A stretch of DNA of 64,000 nucleotides from the NCBI GenBank assembly GCA_036703275.1, contig DATNPK010000070.1, positions 1 to 64,000 on the forward strand. The letters run 5' to 3'. The first letter of the stretch is position 1. Each line of letters begins with the position of its first letter. Below are positions 17,392-26,782 of the stretch, piece after piece. The DNA is from Coleofasciculaceae cyanobacterium. Lineage in GTDB: Bacteria > Cyanobacteriota > Cyanobacteriia > Cyanobacteriales > Xenococcaceae. The translations under genes were made by a program, and so were the position numbers. The notes below the pieces were generated by a model, which did no database searches, was not told the origin of the DNA, and was given only the letters and a program-made list of their open reading frames with translations.

Positions 17392-18192
17392 ATGAAAGAC
17401 GGCAATCTTGGCTCATTTTTGCTTAAACTCGGCTTGTTTTGCCTAATAGCGATCGCCTTTTGGGCGAGGGATCTGAACTGGTATTCTCATGCTCCAACAT
17501 CAGCACAGTCAGTGCCGACTGTTAATGTTTTACCTGAAGCTAGTCGCCACAGCGAAATTTATCAACGATCTCAATCAGCTACGGTTCGAGTTGTCAAAGC
17601 CGATTCTGCTGGATCGGGGGTAATTATCAATCGCAATGGTAATATCTATTCAGTTTTAACCAATTGGCACGTAGTAGATTCTAGTAATCCCATAATTTTG
17701 ACTGTCGATAATGAGCAGCATCAGTTAGTCGAAGCACCTCAACAAGTCGCAAATGCAGATTTGGCCGTGCTGCAATTTTATAGTGAAATTGAATATTTTG
17801 CTGCCCAACTAGAAACAACCATGCCTCAGATCGGAGATACAGTTTATGCTGCCGGGTTTCCTCTAGAAATTGCTCAGTCCAATAGCTTAGATTTAGGTAA
17901 TAAAGCATTCCGTTTCACCCAGGGAAAAGTATCCATAATCCCTGTTAAATCCTTCCCCCAAGGCTATCAGCTAGGCTATACCAATGATACAGAAATGGGC
18001 ATGAGCGGTAGTCCAGTTTTTAATGCCGAGGGATTGTTGGTGGCAATTCATGGACGGGGCAAGTATCGCGATCCTGGTTTTGGAGTTTATATTTTTGAAG
18101 ACGGTAGTGAACCCCCAGCAGAACAGCTGGAACAAATGGTTAAATCTAGCTGGGGAATTCCAATCGGTAATTATTCCGAGTTATTTAATTAG
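17392..18192 (+). CDS. Trypsin-like serine protease, membrane-anchored or secreted
   Basis: Serine protease of about 266 aa. I choose the ATG at 17392; a TTG two codons upstream is also in frame. A hydrophobic N-terminal segment (about 8-24) is a signal or anchor. The catalytic triad is visible: His in TNWHVV, Asp in NADLAVLQF, Ser in GMSGSPVF. There is no PDZ domain, unlike DegP/HhoA. It is short for the family. It lies 47 bp after the COP23 gene and about 110 bp before the second protease, so the three may be co-transcribed. Confidence 0.87.
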   Translation: MKDGNLGSFLLKLGLFCLIAIAFWARDLNWYSHAPTSAQSVPTVNVLPEASRHSEIYQRSQSATVRVVKADSAGSGVIINRNGNIYSVLTNWHVVDSSNPIILTVDNEQHQLVEAPQQVANADLAVLQFYSEIEYFAAQLETTMPQIGDTVYAAGFPLEIAQSNSLDLGNKAFRFTQGKVSIIPVKSFPQGYQLGYTNDTEMGMSGSPVFNAEGLLVAIHGRGKYRDPGFGVYIFEDGSEPPAEQLEQMVKSSWGIPIGNYSELFN

Positions 18193-18300
18193 TTATTTAA
18201 GGTCTAATTTCAAAAATAAACATGACAATAAAAGTTATTTAAAGCTAAAAGCCATTTCAAACATCACGCAAATTAACCTATACCAAATCTCACTGATAAA

Positions 18301-19686
18301 ATGCTGATTAATCATCGATTACTCAATGCTTATCTGGCTACTGCAATTACAGGTACAGTAGCAGTAGCTATAATTATTACTCCTTCAAGGGCGATCGCTA
18401 AAAGTCCCACGGAGATAGCTGCGATCGCTGAAACCGTTACGGTCAAAGTTGAAAATAATCTTGGTATTCCAGGAGGTTCAGGAGTAATTGTTGCCCGAGA
18501 AAATAATATTTATACAGTTTTAACGGCAAATCACGTAGTCAAAAACGTTAATATCGGCTATTTAGTCAATACTCCTGACAATCAACAGCATAAAGTAATT
18601 AACGTTAAACCCCTGGCTCAAAACGGCTTGGATTTGGCTTACATTACTTTTAAAAGTACTAATCCTTATTCGGTTGTAACCATCGGTAATTCTGAATATG
18701 CTACCCCAGGTGCTTCTATTTTTGTCTCTGGTTATCCTTTAACTGCCGAAGTTAACCAAGAGCGTCACTGGGAGTTTACGACTGGCACAATTACTAGCAT
18801 TCGTGAAGCTGCCTCTGAAGGCTATTCTATGCGTTATCAGGCTCTGACTCGTCGGGGAATGAGTGGCGGTGCGGTGTTTGATACCAACGGTCATCTGGTG
18901 GGAATTCATGGTCAAGGGGACGTAATCGGCAGCGTTAAAAATGAATCTTCTAGTATTCCTGAATCTCTGAAAACAGGATTTAATGCAGCGATACCGACTC
19001 AGAACTTTACCGAATCTTTAAAGAATATAGGTTTGAGTGAGTCGGCTTTAATTGTCGATGGCGCTCAGCCAGAGTCAGAAGATAGCGATATAGATGGTGA
19101 GGCAACCAAGGACTACGTTGAGGGGATTGAACTACTTGCCAAAGGAGATATTACCAGGGCAAATGATTATCTAATTGAAGCAGCCGACAAAAATCCGAAC
19201 AACGTACTAGCAGTATATTATCAGGGCTTAATTGATTATACTGAACGAGACATGGCTGCAGCGATCGCTAATTACGATCGGGCAATTAAGAATAATCCTA
19301 ATTTCGCTTTGGCATATTTTAGTCGCGGATTAGCTCACTACCGTCAGGGAAATAAACCCCAGGCTTTATCAGATTACAATAGCTCGATTCAAATTAATCC
19401 CACAGATCCCTGGTCATATTTAAACCGAGGACTAATCAAAGAGGAGCTAAATGATTTAACAGGAGCATTAGCTGATTATAATCGTGCCATTCGCATTGCT
19501 CCAGACTATGGCAAGCCATACCATAACCGTGGCGCAATTTTATATTCCCGTAGAGACTTTGAAGCAGCAAGTGCTGATTTTAAAAAAGCCTCAGAAATTT
19601 TTATGCAGGATGGAGATACCGAAAGCTACAACGTGGCGATTGATGGTCTGAATAAAGCTCAGCAAGCTCTGCAAAATTCTCAATAA
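18301..19686 (+). CDS. Trypsin-like protease with C-terminal TPR domain
   Basis: Exported protein of 461 aa. The signal peptide is about residues 1-33 (SRAIAKS). The protease domain has His in TANHVV, Asp in NGLDLAYITF and Ser in GMSGGAVF. From about residue 270 to the end there are five TPR-like units, with repeated A..YYQGL, A..YFSRGL and PYHNRGA..Y patterns. The TPRs probably bind a substrate or partner in the periplasm or lumen. It is the third member of the COP23-protease cluster. The ATG is preceded by an AT-rich spacer with no strong ribosome site. Confidence 0.87.
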   Translation: MLINHRLLNAYLATAITGTVAVAIIITPSRAIAKSPTEIAAIAETVTVKVENNLGIPGGSGVIVARENNIYTVLTANHVVKNVNIGYLVNTPDNQQHKVINVKPLAQNGLDLAYITFKSTNPYSVVTIGNSEYATPGASIFVSGYPLTAEVNQERHWEFTTGTITSIREAASEGYSMRYQALTRRGMSGGAVFDTNGHLVGIHGQGDVIGSVKNESSSIPESLKTGFNAAIPTQNFTESLKNIGLSESALIVDGAQPESEDSDIDGEATKDYVEGIELLAKGDITRANDYLIEAADKNPNNVLAVYYQGLIDYTERDMAAAIANYDRAIKNNPNFALAYFSRGLAHYRQGNKPQALSDYNSSIQINPTDPWSYLNRGLIKEELNDLTGALADYNRAIRIAPDYGKPYHNRGAILYSRRDFEAASADFKKASEIFMQDGDTESYNVAIDGLNKAQQALQNSQ

Positions 19687-19869
19687 GGTTATCTAAGGTT
19701 AGGTGTATTCCTGCTTAAGGCGATCGCCAAAATTAAACATAGGTTAAACATAGTTTAATATTTACTATTAGTAACAGTAAATCGGATTGATAAAGACTCG
19801 TACAAGGCACTGCCTTGTCCCTGACTTCTGACTTACTGTAGTATATTGCGCGATCGCACTCTAGATAAT

Positions 19870-20409
19870 TTAATTTTTCAATTTAACCGAATTCTCTACC
19901 AAGCTTTGAGCAAAACTATCAAATCTTTGGGCTAGTTTTTCATCTTTTAATTTTCCTTCGGGGTCAAAAGCCTGCCATGCTTGTCCGATCGCAATTTGTT
20001 CGGGAATTACCCAACCATGTACCCAACGCACGATAATCCTCAAATCGTTGAGAGCATTGCTATTAGGCTGTCCACCTAAAACACTAATCAATCCTGTTAC
20101 TTTGTCCGATAGATGCTCAAAGCTCATCAAATCCAAAGCATTTTTTAGCACCCCGCTAACGCTACCATGATACTCAGGAGTTGCCAAAATTAGACCATCC
20201 GCAGCCTTCACTTTTGACCGCAATAACTCTACATCAGGATAGTCAGGATATTCACTACCGCCATCACAAAAAGGTAACTTCATTTCTTTGAGATCGAGCA
20301 TTTCTGCTTCTGCACCCAGTGCTTGAACTCTATCTAGTGCTTGCTGTAACGCTAAAGCACTGTAAGAATCAGTGCGAAGACTGCCTAAGATACCAACAAC
20401 TTTGACCAT
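19870..20409 (-). CDS. NADPH-dependent FMN reductase family protein
   Basis: Flavodoxin-fold oxidoreductase (179 aa). GILGSLRTDSYS (about 6-17) forms the FMN-phosphate loop and ATPEYHGSVSGVLKNALD (about 76-93) is the conserved family motif. Relatives reduce FMN, quinones, azo dyes or chromate with NAD(P)H and protect against redox cycling. The gene is single and faces away from the protease cluster. Its upstream region carries the same 18-bp element as the peroxiredoxin promoter, so shared redox control is inferred. Confidence 0.88.
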   Translation of the reverse strand: MVKVVGILGSLRTDSYSALALQQALDRVQALGAEAEMLDLKEMKLPFCDGGSEYPDYPDVELLRSKVKAADGLILATPEYHGSVSGVLKNALDLMSFEHLSDKVTGLISVLGGQPNSNALNDLRIIVRWVHGWVIPEQIAIGQAWQAFDPEGKLKDEKLAQRFDSFAQSLVENSVKLKN

Positions 20410-20428
20410 TTATTATTCCTCTTTGATC

Positions 20429-20446
20429 AACTCATACTCATTACGA
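20429..20446 (-). promoter_or_regulatory. Candidate operator shared with the peroxiredoxin promoter
   Basis: On the minus strand, 20 bp upstream of the FMN reductase ATG, the 18-mer TCGTAATGAGTATGAGTT differs at two bases from TCGTTATGAGTATGATTT at 12778-12795 and has the same orientation to its gene. The TATGAG inside it could be the -10 box. The left half-site is less symmetric than at the peroxiredoxin. Confidence 0.5.
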
Positions 20447-20506
20447 TTACGTATAAGCTAACAAATTTTTTGGTTTATTGCCAAATCAGCGATCGTTATT
20501 CAGTTA

Positions 20507-21694
20507 TTACCAGGTAATGCGCGATCGCTCGAAAGCAATTTGACCATAAACGGCGATCGTTTGTTTAGCCAGATCATCCCAGTTAAAATTTTCGGCTATG
20601 GACTTGTAGGCATTATTAACTAACTGTTGAGAACGTTTGGGGTTTTTTAACACTTCCAAAATTCCCCAAGTCAAAGAATAAGGATCGTTGGTACGAGTCA
20701 CAATACCTGTATGGTTATGTTGCACTACTTCTGGAAGTCCGCCCGTATCAGATACAACCACGGGAACACGAGCAGCAAAGCTTTCTAAGGCAACTATGCC
20801 AAAAGGTTCGTATAAACTAGGAAAAACCGCACAGTCGGCAATGGTCTGAAACTTATCCAAATCGGCATCGGACATAAAGCCTGTAAAGTAGCATTGTTGC
20901 CAGATATTAAGCATACTCGCCTGATGTTTGAGATAGCCAGTATTGCCTCCACCAATAATGACAAATTTAACATTACCCCCCATTTCTTGTAGTACCATTG
21001 GAGCTGCATTAAGCAAAACCGAAACTCCTTTTTCGTAAGTCATGCGCCCTACATAGTAAATAATTTTTTCTTTATCATTGGCAAAGCGACGGCGAAATTT
21101 GACCCGATCAAAGTTGTTACTGTGGTGTTTTTTTTCAGGACGAATACCGTTATAAATCACATCAATCTTATTTATCGGAGATTGAAAAACACGCTGAATT
21201 TCGTCGTGCATATATTGACTACAGACAATTACTCTCCAGGCTTCGTGAGCTAATAACTTTTCTTTGCCATTAATATATTGTTGACTCGTGTTGTGTATTC
21301 CGTTATAGCGACCATATTCGGTGGCATGAATAGTCGCAGCTATAGGAAGTTTAAAGCAGTGCTTGAGGGCGATCGCAGCATCTCCTACTAGCCAATCATG
21401 AGCATGAATCAAATCAAAGTCGCCATGCTTTTGCAGCAGTTCTCCGCCGAGGCTACCCATACTATCATTCATATTAGCTACCCAGTGAAAAAAATCATTG
21501 CCATGGGCAACAGAACAACGATAGAGATGAATCCCTTCTACTATTTCATATTTCGGGGCAGAACCAAATTCGACGGTGAGCAGATGAACTTCGTATCCTA
21601 GTTTGACTATTTCTGGGTATAATTCCGCTACGTGGCGAGCGATTCCTCCAACTATACGAGGTGGGAATTCCCAAGCTAGTGCTAAAATTTTCAT
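20507..21694 (-). CDS. GT4 family glycosyltransferase
   Basis: Cytoplasmic retaining glycosyltransferase of 395 aa with two Rossmann-type domains. The N-terminal donor/acceptor part begins KILALAWEFPPRIVGGIARHVAEL, as in glycogen-synthase-like GT4 enzymes. HAHDWLVGDAA follows at about 95-105. The C-terminal nucleotide-sugar site is EPFGIVALESFAARVPVV. The product could be an exopolysaccharide, a glycolipid or a disaccharide. It is divergent from the SLC45-like sugar transporter gene, which may hint at sugar metabolism, though the link is inference. Confidence 0.88.
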   Translation of the reverse strand: MKILALAWEFPPRIVGGIARHVAELYPEIVKLGYEVHLLTVEFGSAPKYEIVEGIHLYRCSVAHGNDFFHWVANMNDSMGSLGGELLQKHGDFDLIHAHDWLVGDAAIALKHCFKLPIAATIHATEYGRYNGIHNTSQQYINGKEKLLAHEAWRVIVCSQYMHDEIQRVFQSPINKIDVIYNGIRPEKKHHSNNFDRVKFRRRFANDKEKIIYYVGRMTYEKGVSVLLNAAPMVLQEMGGNVKFVIIGGGNTGYLKHQASMLNIWQQCYFTGFMSDADLDKFQTIADCAVFPSLYEPFGIVALESFAARVPVVVSDTGGLPEVVQHNHTGIVTRTNDPYSLTWGILEVLKNPKRSQQLVNNAYKSIAENFNWDDLAKQTIAVYGQIAFERSRITW

Positions 21695-22043
21695 CTTTTT
21701 GAATCCTCACTCGATCGCCTTATTGACAGCTATAACTCTACCTAACTTATGACTTTATAGCAGGTTTTAAAATTTACTTTAAATTTCTTTTTATTTTGGC
21801 TTAATTATTTGCTAATAATACACAACTGTCCAGTAAAGCGGTGGACTTAGCTTATTTCCAGCTCGAGCGAGATAAATGCGATCGTTTCACAACCATGGCA
21901 AGTGAACTATAGATTAGGACATTATTTATAAAACGAGCTATTAGTTATTAGTTATTAGTTATTAGTTATCAATAAGGTTGCACTAAGTTCACATTATTAC
22001 TAAGCTTTCAAAGTTGCCTCAGTGTCTATTCAATTCTCTTTTT
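21695..22043. other. Divergent spacer with a short heptad tandem repeat
   Basis: This region between the GT4 gene and the SLC45-like gene holds a tandem run of the unit TTATTAG, about four copies, at 21939-21969. No gene or operator was recognised. Promoters for both flanking genes should lie here. Confidence 0.5.
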
Positions 22044-23450
22044 ATGTCAATCACCCCACAATCTACTGCCAAATCTTTATTCAATTTTCGTGAACTTTGG
22101 AATATGAATTTGGGCTTTTTGGGTATTCAGTTTGGCTGGGGACTACAGATGGCCAATATGAGTGCTATTTTCGAGCATTTAGGAGCAGATGCCGCTCAAT
22201 TACCAATTCTTTGGTTAGCTGCACCTTTGACTGGTTTATTGGTACAGCCAATCATCGGCAATTTAAGTGACTATACCTGGAATTTTTTGGGTAGAAGACG
22301 GCCTTATTTTTTAGCAGGGGCAATTCTAGCATTTATTGCCTTGGTGTTGATGCCTTGCTCTTCTAGTCTGTGGATGGCAGCAGGGTTACTCTGGATTTTA
22401 GACACTAGTGCCAATATCAGCATGGTACCGTTTCGCGCTTTCGTAGGAGATTTATTACCTAAGGAGCAACTAACGAAGGGTTTTGCAATGCAAAGCATTA
22501 TGCTAGGTTTGGGTGCGGTTTTCGCTTCGGCTTTGCCTTGGATCTTGAATAATATTTTCCACGTCAGCAATGTTGGCGATGCGGTGCATAAGATCCCCCT
22601 GACGGTAGAAGTGTCTTTTTATGTTGGCGGGATATTATTTTTAGGTACTGTATTGTGGACAATCGTGACCACTCCCGAATCTCCACCTGTAAATTTGGCT
22701 CAGTTTAAGCAGCTAAAGGCCGATCGGGGCGGTATTGTTAGCAGCCTAAAAGAGTCTTGGCAAACTCTAGGACAAATGCCTCAGATAATGCAGCAGTTAG
22801 CTAGGGTACAGTTTTTTACCTGGTTGGGAATATTTTGCTTTATTCTTTATTTTCCTCCCGCGGTGGCGCGTAATATTTTTGGGGCAACTAATCAAAATTC
22901 AGTACTCTATAGCGACGGTATAGAATGGGCAGGAATTTGTTTTGCTGTTTACAATGCTGTTTGCATTGGTTTTTCACTTGTGCTACCGCGTATTGCTCAA
23001 TACTTGGGTGGTCCCACAACTCATAGTCTATGTTTACTCTGTGGTGGGATCAGTTTAGTTTCATTGTTAAGAATTAGCAATCAATATATTTTGCTCCTGG
23101 CAATGGTGGGATTAGGCATAGCTTGGACAAGCTCGCTAATTATGCCTTACGCTATGTTAAGCGATTCAATTCCGCCGCAACGAAGGGGAATTTATCAGGG
23201 AATATTTAATTTTTTTGTAGTGCTACCAGAAATCGTCGCCTCTTTGGGTTTTGGCTGGATTATGCAGCATTTACTCCATGAAGATCGTCTGTTGGGGGTA
23301 GTGATGGGGGGAGTATGCCTAATTATTGCCGCAGGCTTGACTTTATTTATTCAGACCTCTAGCAGTAATTTGAACACAGAGATGGCAACTAGAGAAAATG
23401 AGACTTCTAAACTGACAGAAACTAAAGCAGGTGAGCAAAAAGTATCATGA
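22044..23450 (+). CDS. SLC45/GPH-like MFS sugar transporter
   Basis: Polytopic inner-membrane protein, 468 aa from the ATG at 22044 (a TTG at 22014 is in frame but less likely). Twelve hydrophobic segments are expected. The family signature is the TM2-3 loop, QPIIGNLSDYTWNFLGRRRP, resembling plant sucrose and animal SLC45 H+/sugar symporters. The N-terminal MNLGFLGIQFGWGLQMANMS also fits. Substrate is probably a disaccharide such as sucrose or maltose. It overlaps the next gene by four bases (ATGA), showing translational coupling with the transporter-HEAT-cNMP fusion. Confidence 0.85.
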   Translation: MSITPQSTAKSLFNFRELWNMNLGFLGIQFGWGLQMANMSAIFEHLGADAAQLPILWLAAPLTGLLVQPIIGNLSDYTWNFLGRRRPYFLAGAILAFIALVLMPCSSSLWMAAGLLWILDTSANISMVPFRAFVGDLLPKEQLTKGFAMQSIMLGLGAVFASALPWILNNIFHVSNVGDAVHKIPLTVEVSFYVGGILFLGTVLWTIVTTPESPPVNLAQFKQLKADRGGIVSSLKESWQTLGQMPQIMQQLARVQFFTWLGIFCFILYFPPAVARNIFGATNQNSVLYSDGIEWAGICFAVYNAVCIGFSLVLPRIAQYLGGPTTHSLCLLCGGISLVSLLRISNQYILLLAMVGLGIAWTSSLIMPYAMLSDSIPPQRRGIYQGIFNFFVVLPEIVASLGFGWIMQHLLHEDRLLGVVMGGVCLIIAAGLTLFIQTSSSNLNTEMATRENETSKLTETKAGEQKVS

Positions 23451-26400
23451 TTAATCAACTTGGTCGCTTACCGCAACTGGCACTGTTAGCCGTAACGGTG
23501 TTGACTTATAACGTTATCGCCATGGCGATCGCCAATTCTTTGTTTGTCACTCAGGTGGGTGCAGGAAAACTGCCCATAGCCTTCATCTTGATTGGGTTAT
23601 GTTCTCTGCCTGTTTATGGTCTTTTTTCTCAGATTGCCGATCGCTATAGTCGTCCTCAAATGTTTCGCTATGTAATGTTGGTGTCCATGTTAGCGATGCT
23701 GGGGTTAAGGCTACTAGTCAATTTAGATGTAGTCTGGGTTTATTATGTGTTGCTGATTGTAATTTTTTTTCAGTGGGATTTTAATAATAACCTGCTTTAT
23801 CCTGGGCTACTGACGGACTATTTCACCACTATAGAATACAAGCAATACGCTCCCTTAATCGGCATTGCTCAGGCGGTGGGAACTTTGGTAGGCGGTGGGG
23901 CAACGATTCTACTGTCCCATTATTTTCCTAGTCGAGAGTTATTATGGAGTTTGCCTTTATTAATGGCGATCGCCTTTGGACAACTGGTTTATTTGGAAAG
24001 TTCTCAGCGTCGTCTCGAAATCTCAGTTCAAAAAACTAATTTTAGCATCAGAGAATCTGGAAAAACTCTGCTCGATTTGGGGAAACGCTATCCTCTGGTG
24101 TTATTTTTAGCGACCAGCAGCTTTTTACTAGTAATAATTTATATTTGCTCCGAGTTCCTTTGGTTTAATATTTATGGACAGCGCTTTAATGAATCTGAAC
24201 TAACAAGTTTCTTGGGACTGATGCGGATGGTGATCTCTTTGATCCAGGTGATGTTTCTCTACGGGATTACTCGCCCACTACTCAAATGGGTAGGGGTAGC
24301 GAGGCTGAACGCAGTCTATCCTGTGACCACTCTTTTAAGCTTGGTCGGACTATTACTCAATTTCCAACTACCCGCAGCTATTGGTTTGCAAATCAACGCA
24401 GACGCACTGTATAAGTCGATTAACCTCCCCGTTCATCAGTTAAACTACAACGGCATTCCTCATCAATATGTGGGCAGAATTAGAGCCTTAAGCGATGGCT
24501 TGATCTATTCTTTGGGACTAACTTTGGCAGGAATAGTGTTGTGGCTGTGCCATCTTTATCTCAGCCTGCCACAAATTACCTTATTGGCAATTGCCTTAAC
24601 CGTAGTGCTGCTGCTAGTACGCTTACCGATGGGCAGGTTTTATACCCAAGGTTTAGAAGAGATGATTCGCGCTGATACAATTAATCTGGATGATTTAGAC
24701 TTGAAAAGTACTCAGCTACCTTCTCAGTCCAGCAAGGCGATCCGAGAATTTTTAATTGATAGCGATCGCTTTACCCAAATTAAGGGTTTAGAATTGGCTG
24801 CTAATGTTGGCAATCCGAGTCAGTTTTTTAACGAAGTTAAGGCTTTATTACCCGAAGCAGATAGTTCCGTGCGTGAGGGAATTTTAAAGTTGTTTAGAAG
24901 CAGCGATCGCGCAACTCTACAGCAGTTTGCCAATTTATTAAGTGATACCAATTCTACAGTAAGGGCAGCTGCGCTTGAAGTTTTAATTGCCAATCAATAT
25001 ACTTTTGAGCCAGACCACCTCCAAGTTTTGATTGCCGATAGTAACCAAGAAGTAAAGGCGTTGGGTTTAGTTGCTACATTTCAAGCCACCTCAGCCGAAG
25101 TATTAGATTCCAGCATTGCCGAACAGTTTTGGCAGTTAGAATTAACCGACACTACAGCAAAAGCGATCGCCTCAGTTGTGCGCCATAGTAAAAACCCAGA
25201 ATTTATTACTCTGATTGAATATTTACTACCCCAAGCTAGCCCCGAAGCAAAGCAAGAAGCACTTAATGCTTTGGTCAATCTGGCTTCTCCTCAAGACCAT
25301 AATTTAGCGAAAATTGCTGCGGCTGAAATTGAACATCACGATCCAGCAGTTCGGGTTGGCGCGTTCAAAATATTAGAGATTACCCATTGCTCTGAAGCTT
25401 TGCAGCAAGTTACTAAAGGATTTGATGATGATGATGTACGAGTGCGGCAACAGGTAGCCAGTACTATATCCGCTTATGGTAAATTAGGCTTAACTATAGC
25501 TCAAGGACATTTAACCTCAGAAGATCCTAATGTAGTTAATACAGCGATCGCCGCGATCGCGCTGTTTAAAAGCAAACAAGCTAACGAAATTCTCTTCAAG
25601 CACCTTACCCCAGAATTTAGACAGTTTAACCTGGTTCGTAAGTGGCAACAACAGATACCAAGACAAGATCCTAGCTGGCGATTATTGGCAGTGGCAATTG
25701 AAGATTATCAGCAGCGGTTATTGCAAAAGGTGTTGTATATTTTGTCTTGTTTGGGATATTCCCGCACCGTTAACTTAGTCAAACGTATTTTAGCAACTGG
25801 CGATCGCCGTGATTTAGCTAATGCAGTGGAGGTTCTCGCTTCAATCAATCATCGTCGCTTTGTTCAACCCCTGATGCCTTTACTAGAACAGACAGTATCA
25901 GAACAACAACCCCAAACCAAGATAGAGCCTACTCCTCAATGGCTGCAAAATAAAGGCTATAAAATACTTTTAGAGGCGTTAAATTCGAGCGATCGCTGGA
26001 TTAGAACTGGCGCGTCTTTAGCCCTGGCGACTGTACCTAAGGCTCTAATCAAAGATCCTCATCCCATCGTACAATCAGTTGCACCAGAAATTATTCCTGT
26101 ACAGCCGCTTAGCTGTTCCGTTAGCACTTCTATGAATCGATTACTTTTACTACGCAACGTTGCTTTATTTAAAAATTTAACTCTTGATGAACTATTTCCA
26201 ATCGACCAGGCTTTAGAACAAAGACAAGTGCTAGCTGGAGAAACTATCTACACAGAAGGAAGTTGGGGCGGGCATCTATATATTATTGCCACAGGCAAAG
26301 TACAAATTGTCAAAGAGCTTGATGGCGAACCACAAGAGATTAAACAGTTGATTACAGGACAGTATTTTGGCGAGATTGCCCTGTTTGATGAAGCTCCTCG

Positions 26401-26569
26401 TTGGGATAGTGCGATCGCAATTGAAGACACTGTATTATTCTGTCTAGAAAAGAAACGTTTTATTAGCCTGATTACTCAACGCCCTCATATTATTTTAGAA
26501 ATCTGTCGATTTTTAAGTCAGAGATTACGGGAAACTGATAAATATATGTCTGCGAAAAGACCCTGTTGA
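23447..26569 (+). CDS. Fusion of MFS/ATP-ADP-antiporter-like domain, HEAT repeats and cNMP-binding domain
   Basis: Unusual 1040-aa protein. Residues 1-405 contain about 11-12 hydrophobic segments like an MFS or nucleotide-antiporter core (LADRYSRPQ-type loop QIADRYSRPQMF at about 62-73). Residues about 430-890 are helical HEAT/Armadillo-like repeats rich in VR.AAL.VL. Residues about 915-1035 form a cyclic-nucleotide-binding fold: ETIYTEGSWGGHLYIIATGKVQIV and the cassette YFGEIALFDEAPRWDSAIA. The glutamate and arginine of the phosphate-binding cassette are kept, but the residue after Arg is Trp, not the usual Ala, so ligand binding is uncertain. Translationally coupled to the SLC45-like gene. 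Confidence 0.82.
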   Translation: MINQLGRLPQLALLAVTVLTYNVIAMAIANSLFVTQVGAGKLPIAFILIGLCSLPVYGLFSQIADRYSRPQMFRYVMLVSMLAMLGLRLLVNLDVVWVYYVLLIVIFFQWDFNNNLLYPGLLTDYFTTIEYKQYAPLIGIAQAVGTLVGGGATILLSHYFPSRELLWSLPLLMAIAFGQLVYLESSQRRLEISVQKTNFSIRESGKTLLDLGKRYPLVLFLATSSFLLVIIYICSEFLWFNIYGQRFNESELTSFLGLMRMVISLIQVMFLYGITRPLLKWVGVARLNAVYPVTTLLSLVGLLLNFQLPAAIGLQINADALYKSINLPVHQLNYNGIPHQYVGRIRALSDGLIYSLGLTLAGIVLWLCHLYLSLPQITLLAIALTVVLLLVRLPMGRFYTQGLEEMIRADTINLDDLDLKSTQLPSQSSKAIREFLIDSDRFTQIKGLELAANVGNPSQFFNEVKALLPEADSSVREGILKLFRSSDRATLQQFANLLSDTNSTVRAAALEVLIANQYTFEPDHLQVLIADSNQEVKALGLVATFQATSAEVLDSSIAEQFWQLELTDTTAKAIASVVRHSKNPEFITLIEYLLPQASPEAKQEALNALVNLASPQDHNLAKIAAAEIEHHDPAVRVGAFKILEITHCSEALQQVTKGFDDDDVRVRQQVASTISAYGKLGLTIAQGHLTSEDPNVVNTAIAAIALFKSKQANEILFKHLTPEFRQFNLVRKWQQQIPRQDPSWRLLAVAIEDYQQRLLQKVLYILSCLGYSRTVNLVKRILATGDRRDLANAVEVLASINHRRFVQPLMPLLEQTVSEQQPQTKIEPTPQWLQNKGYKILLEALNSSDRWIRTGASLALATVPKALIKDPHPIVQSVAPEIIPVQPLSCSVSTSMNRLLLLRNVALFKNLTLDELFPIDQALEQRQVLAGETIYTEGSWGGHLYIIATGKVQIVKELDGEPQEIKQLITGQYFGEIALFDEAPRWDSAIAIEDTVLFCLEKKRFISLITQRPHIILEICRFLSQRLRETDKYMSAKRPC

Positions 26570-26694
26570 TTCTGAGAATGAGACTATTTTTAGCTATTAG
26601 CTTCATTATTACCTACGTGTATAATGCCTCTGGACTGAGCGACATTTTATGGCAACATTTTATGGCGATCGCTCTTCTAGATTTACGGAAAGGA

Positions 26695-26756
26695 GCTTAT
26701 ATCCGTGTGACTTTAGTCACACGGATATAAGCGAGCGACAGATAGAGTATCTGTCG
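26695..26756. repeat. Left-end hairpins of the IS608-like element
   Basis: The first stem is GCTTATATCCGTGTGACT (26695-26712) with its exact complement (26715-26732), separated by TT. A second perfect stem, CGACAGATA-GAG-TATCTGTCG, spans 26736-26756. IS608 TnpA binds an imperfect subterminal hairpin; a perfect 18-bp stem is longer than usual. It could also stop transcription entering or leaving tnpA. Confidence 0.7.
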
Positions 26757-26782
26757 AGCCAAATTTATTTGGCAGTAAAATA

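Noticed and set aside
18023-18307. 94-codon plus-strand frame overlapping the first protease
   Set aside because: It overlaps the protease in another frame and runs into non-coding DNA.
21939-21969. TTATTAG tandem repeat considered as a CRISPR or phase-variable tract
   Set aside because: Seven-base units without spacers, not CRISPR, and not in a gene or clearly in a promoter.
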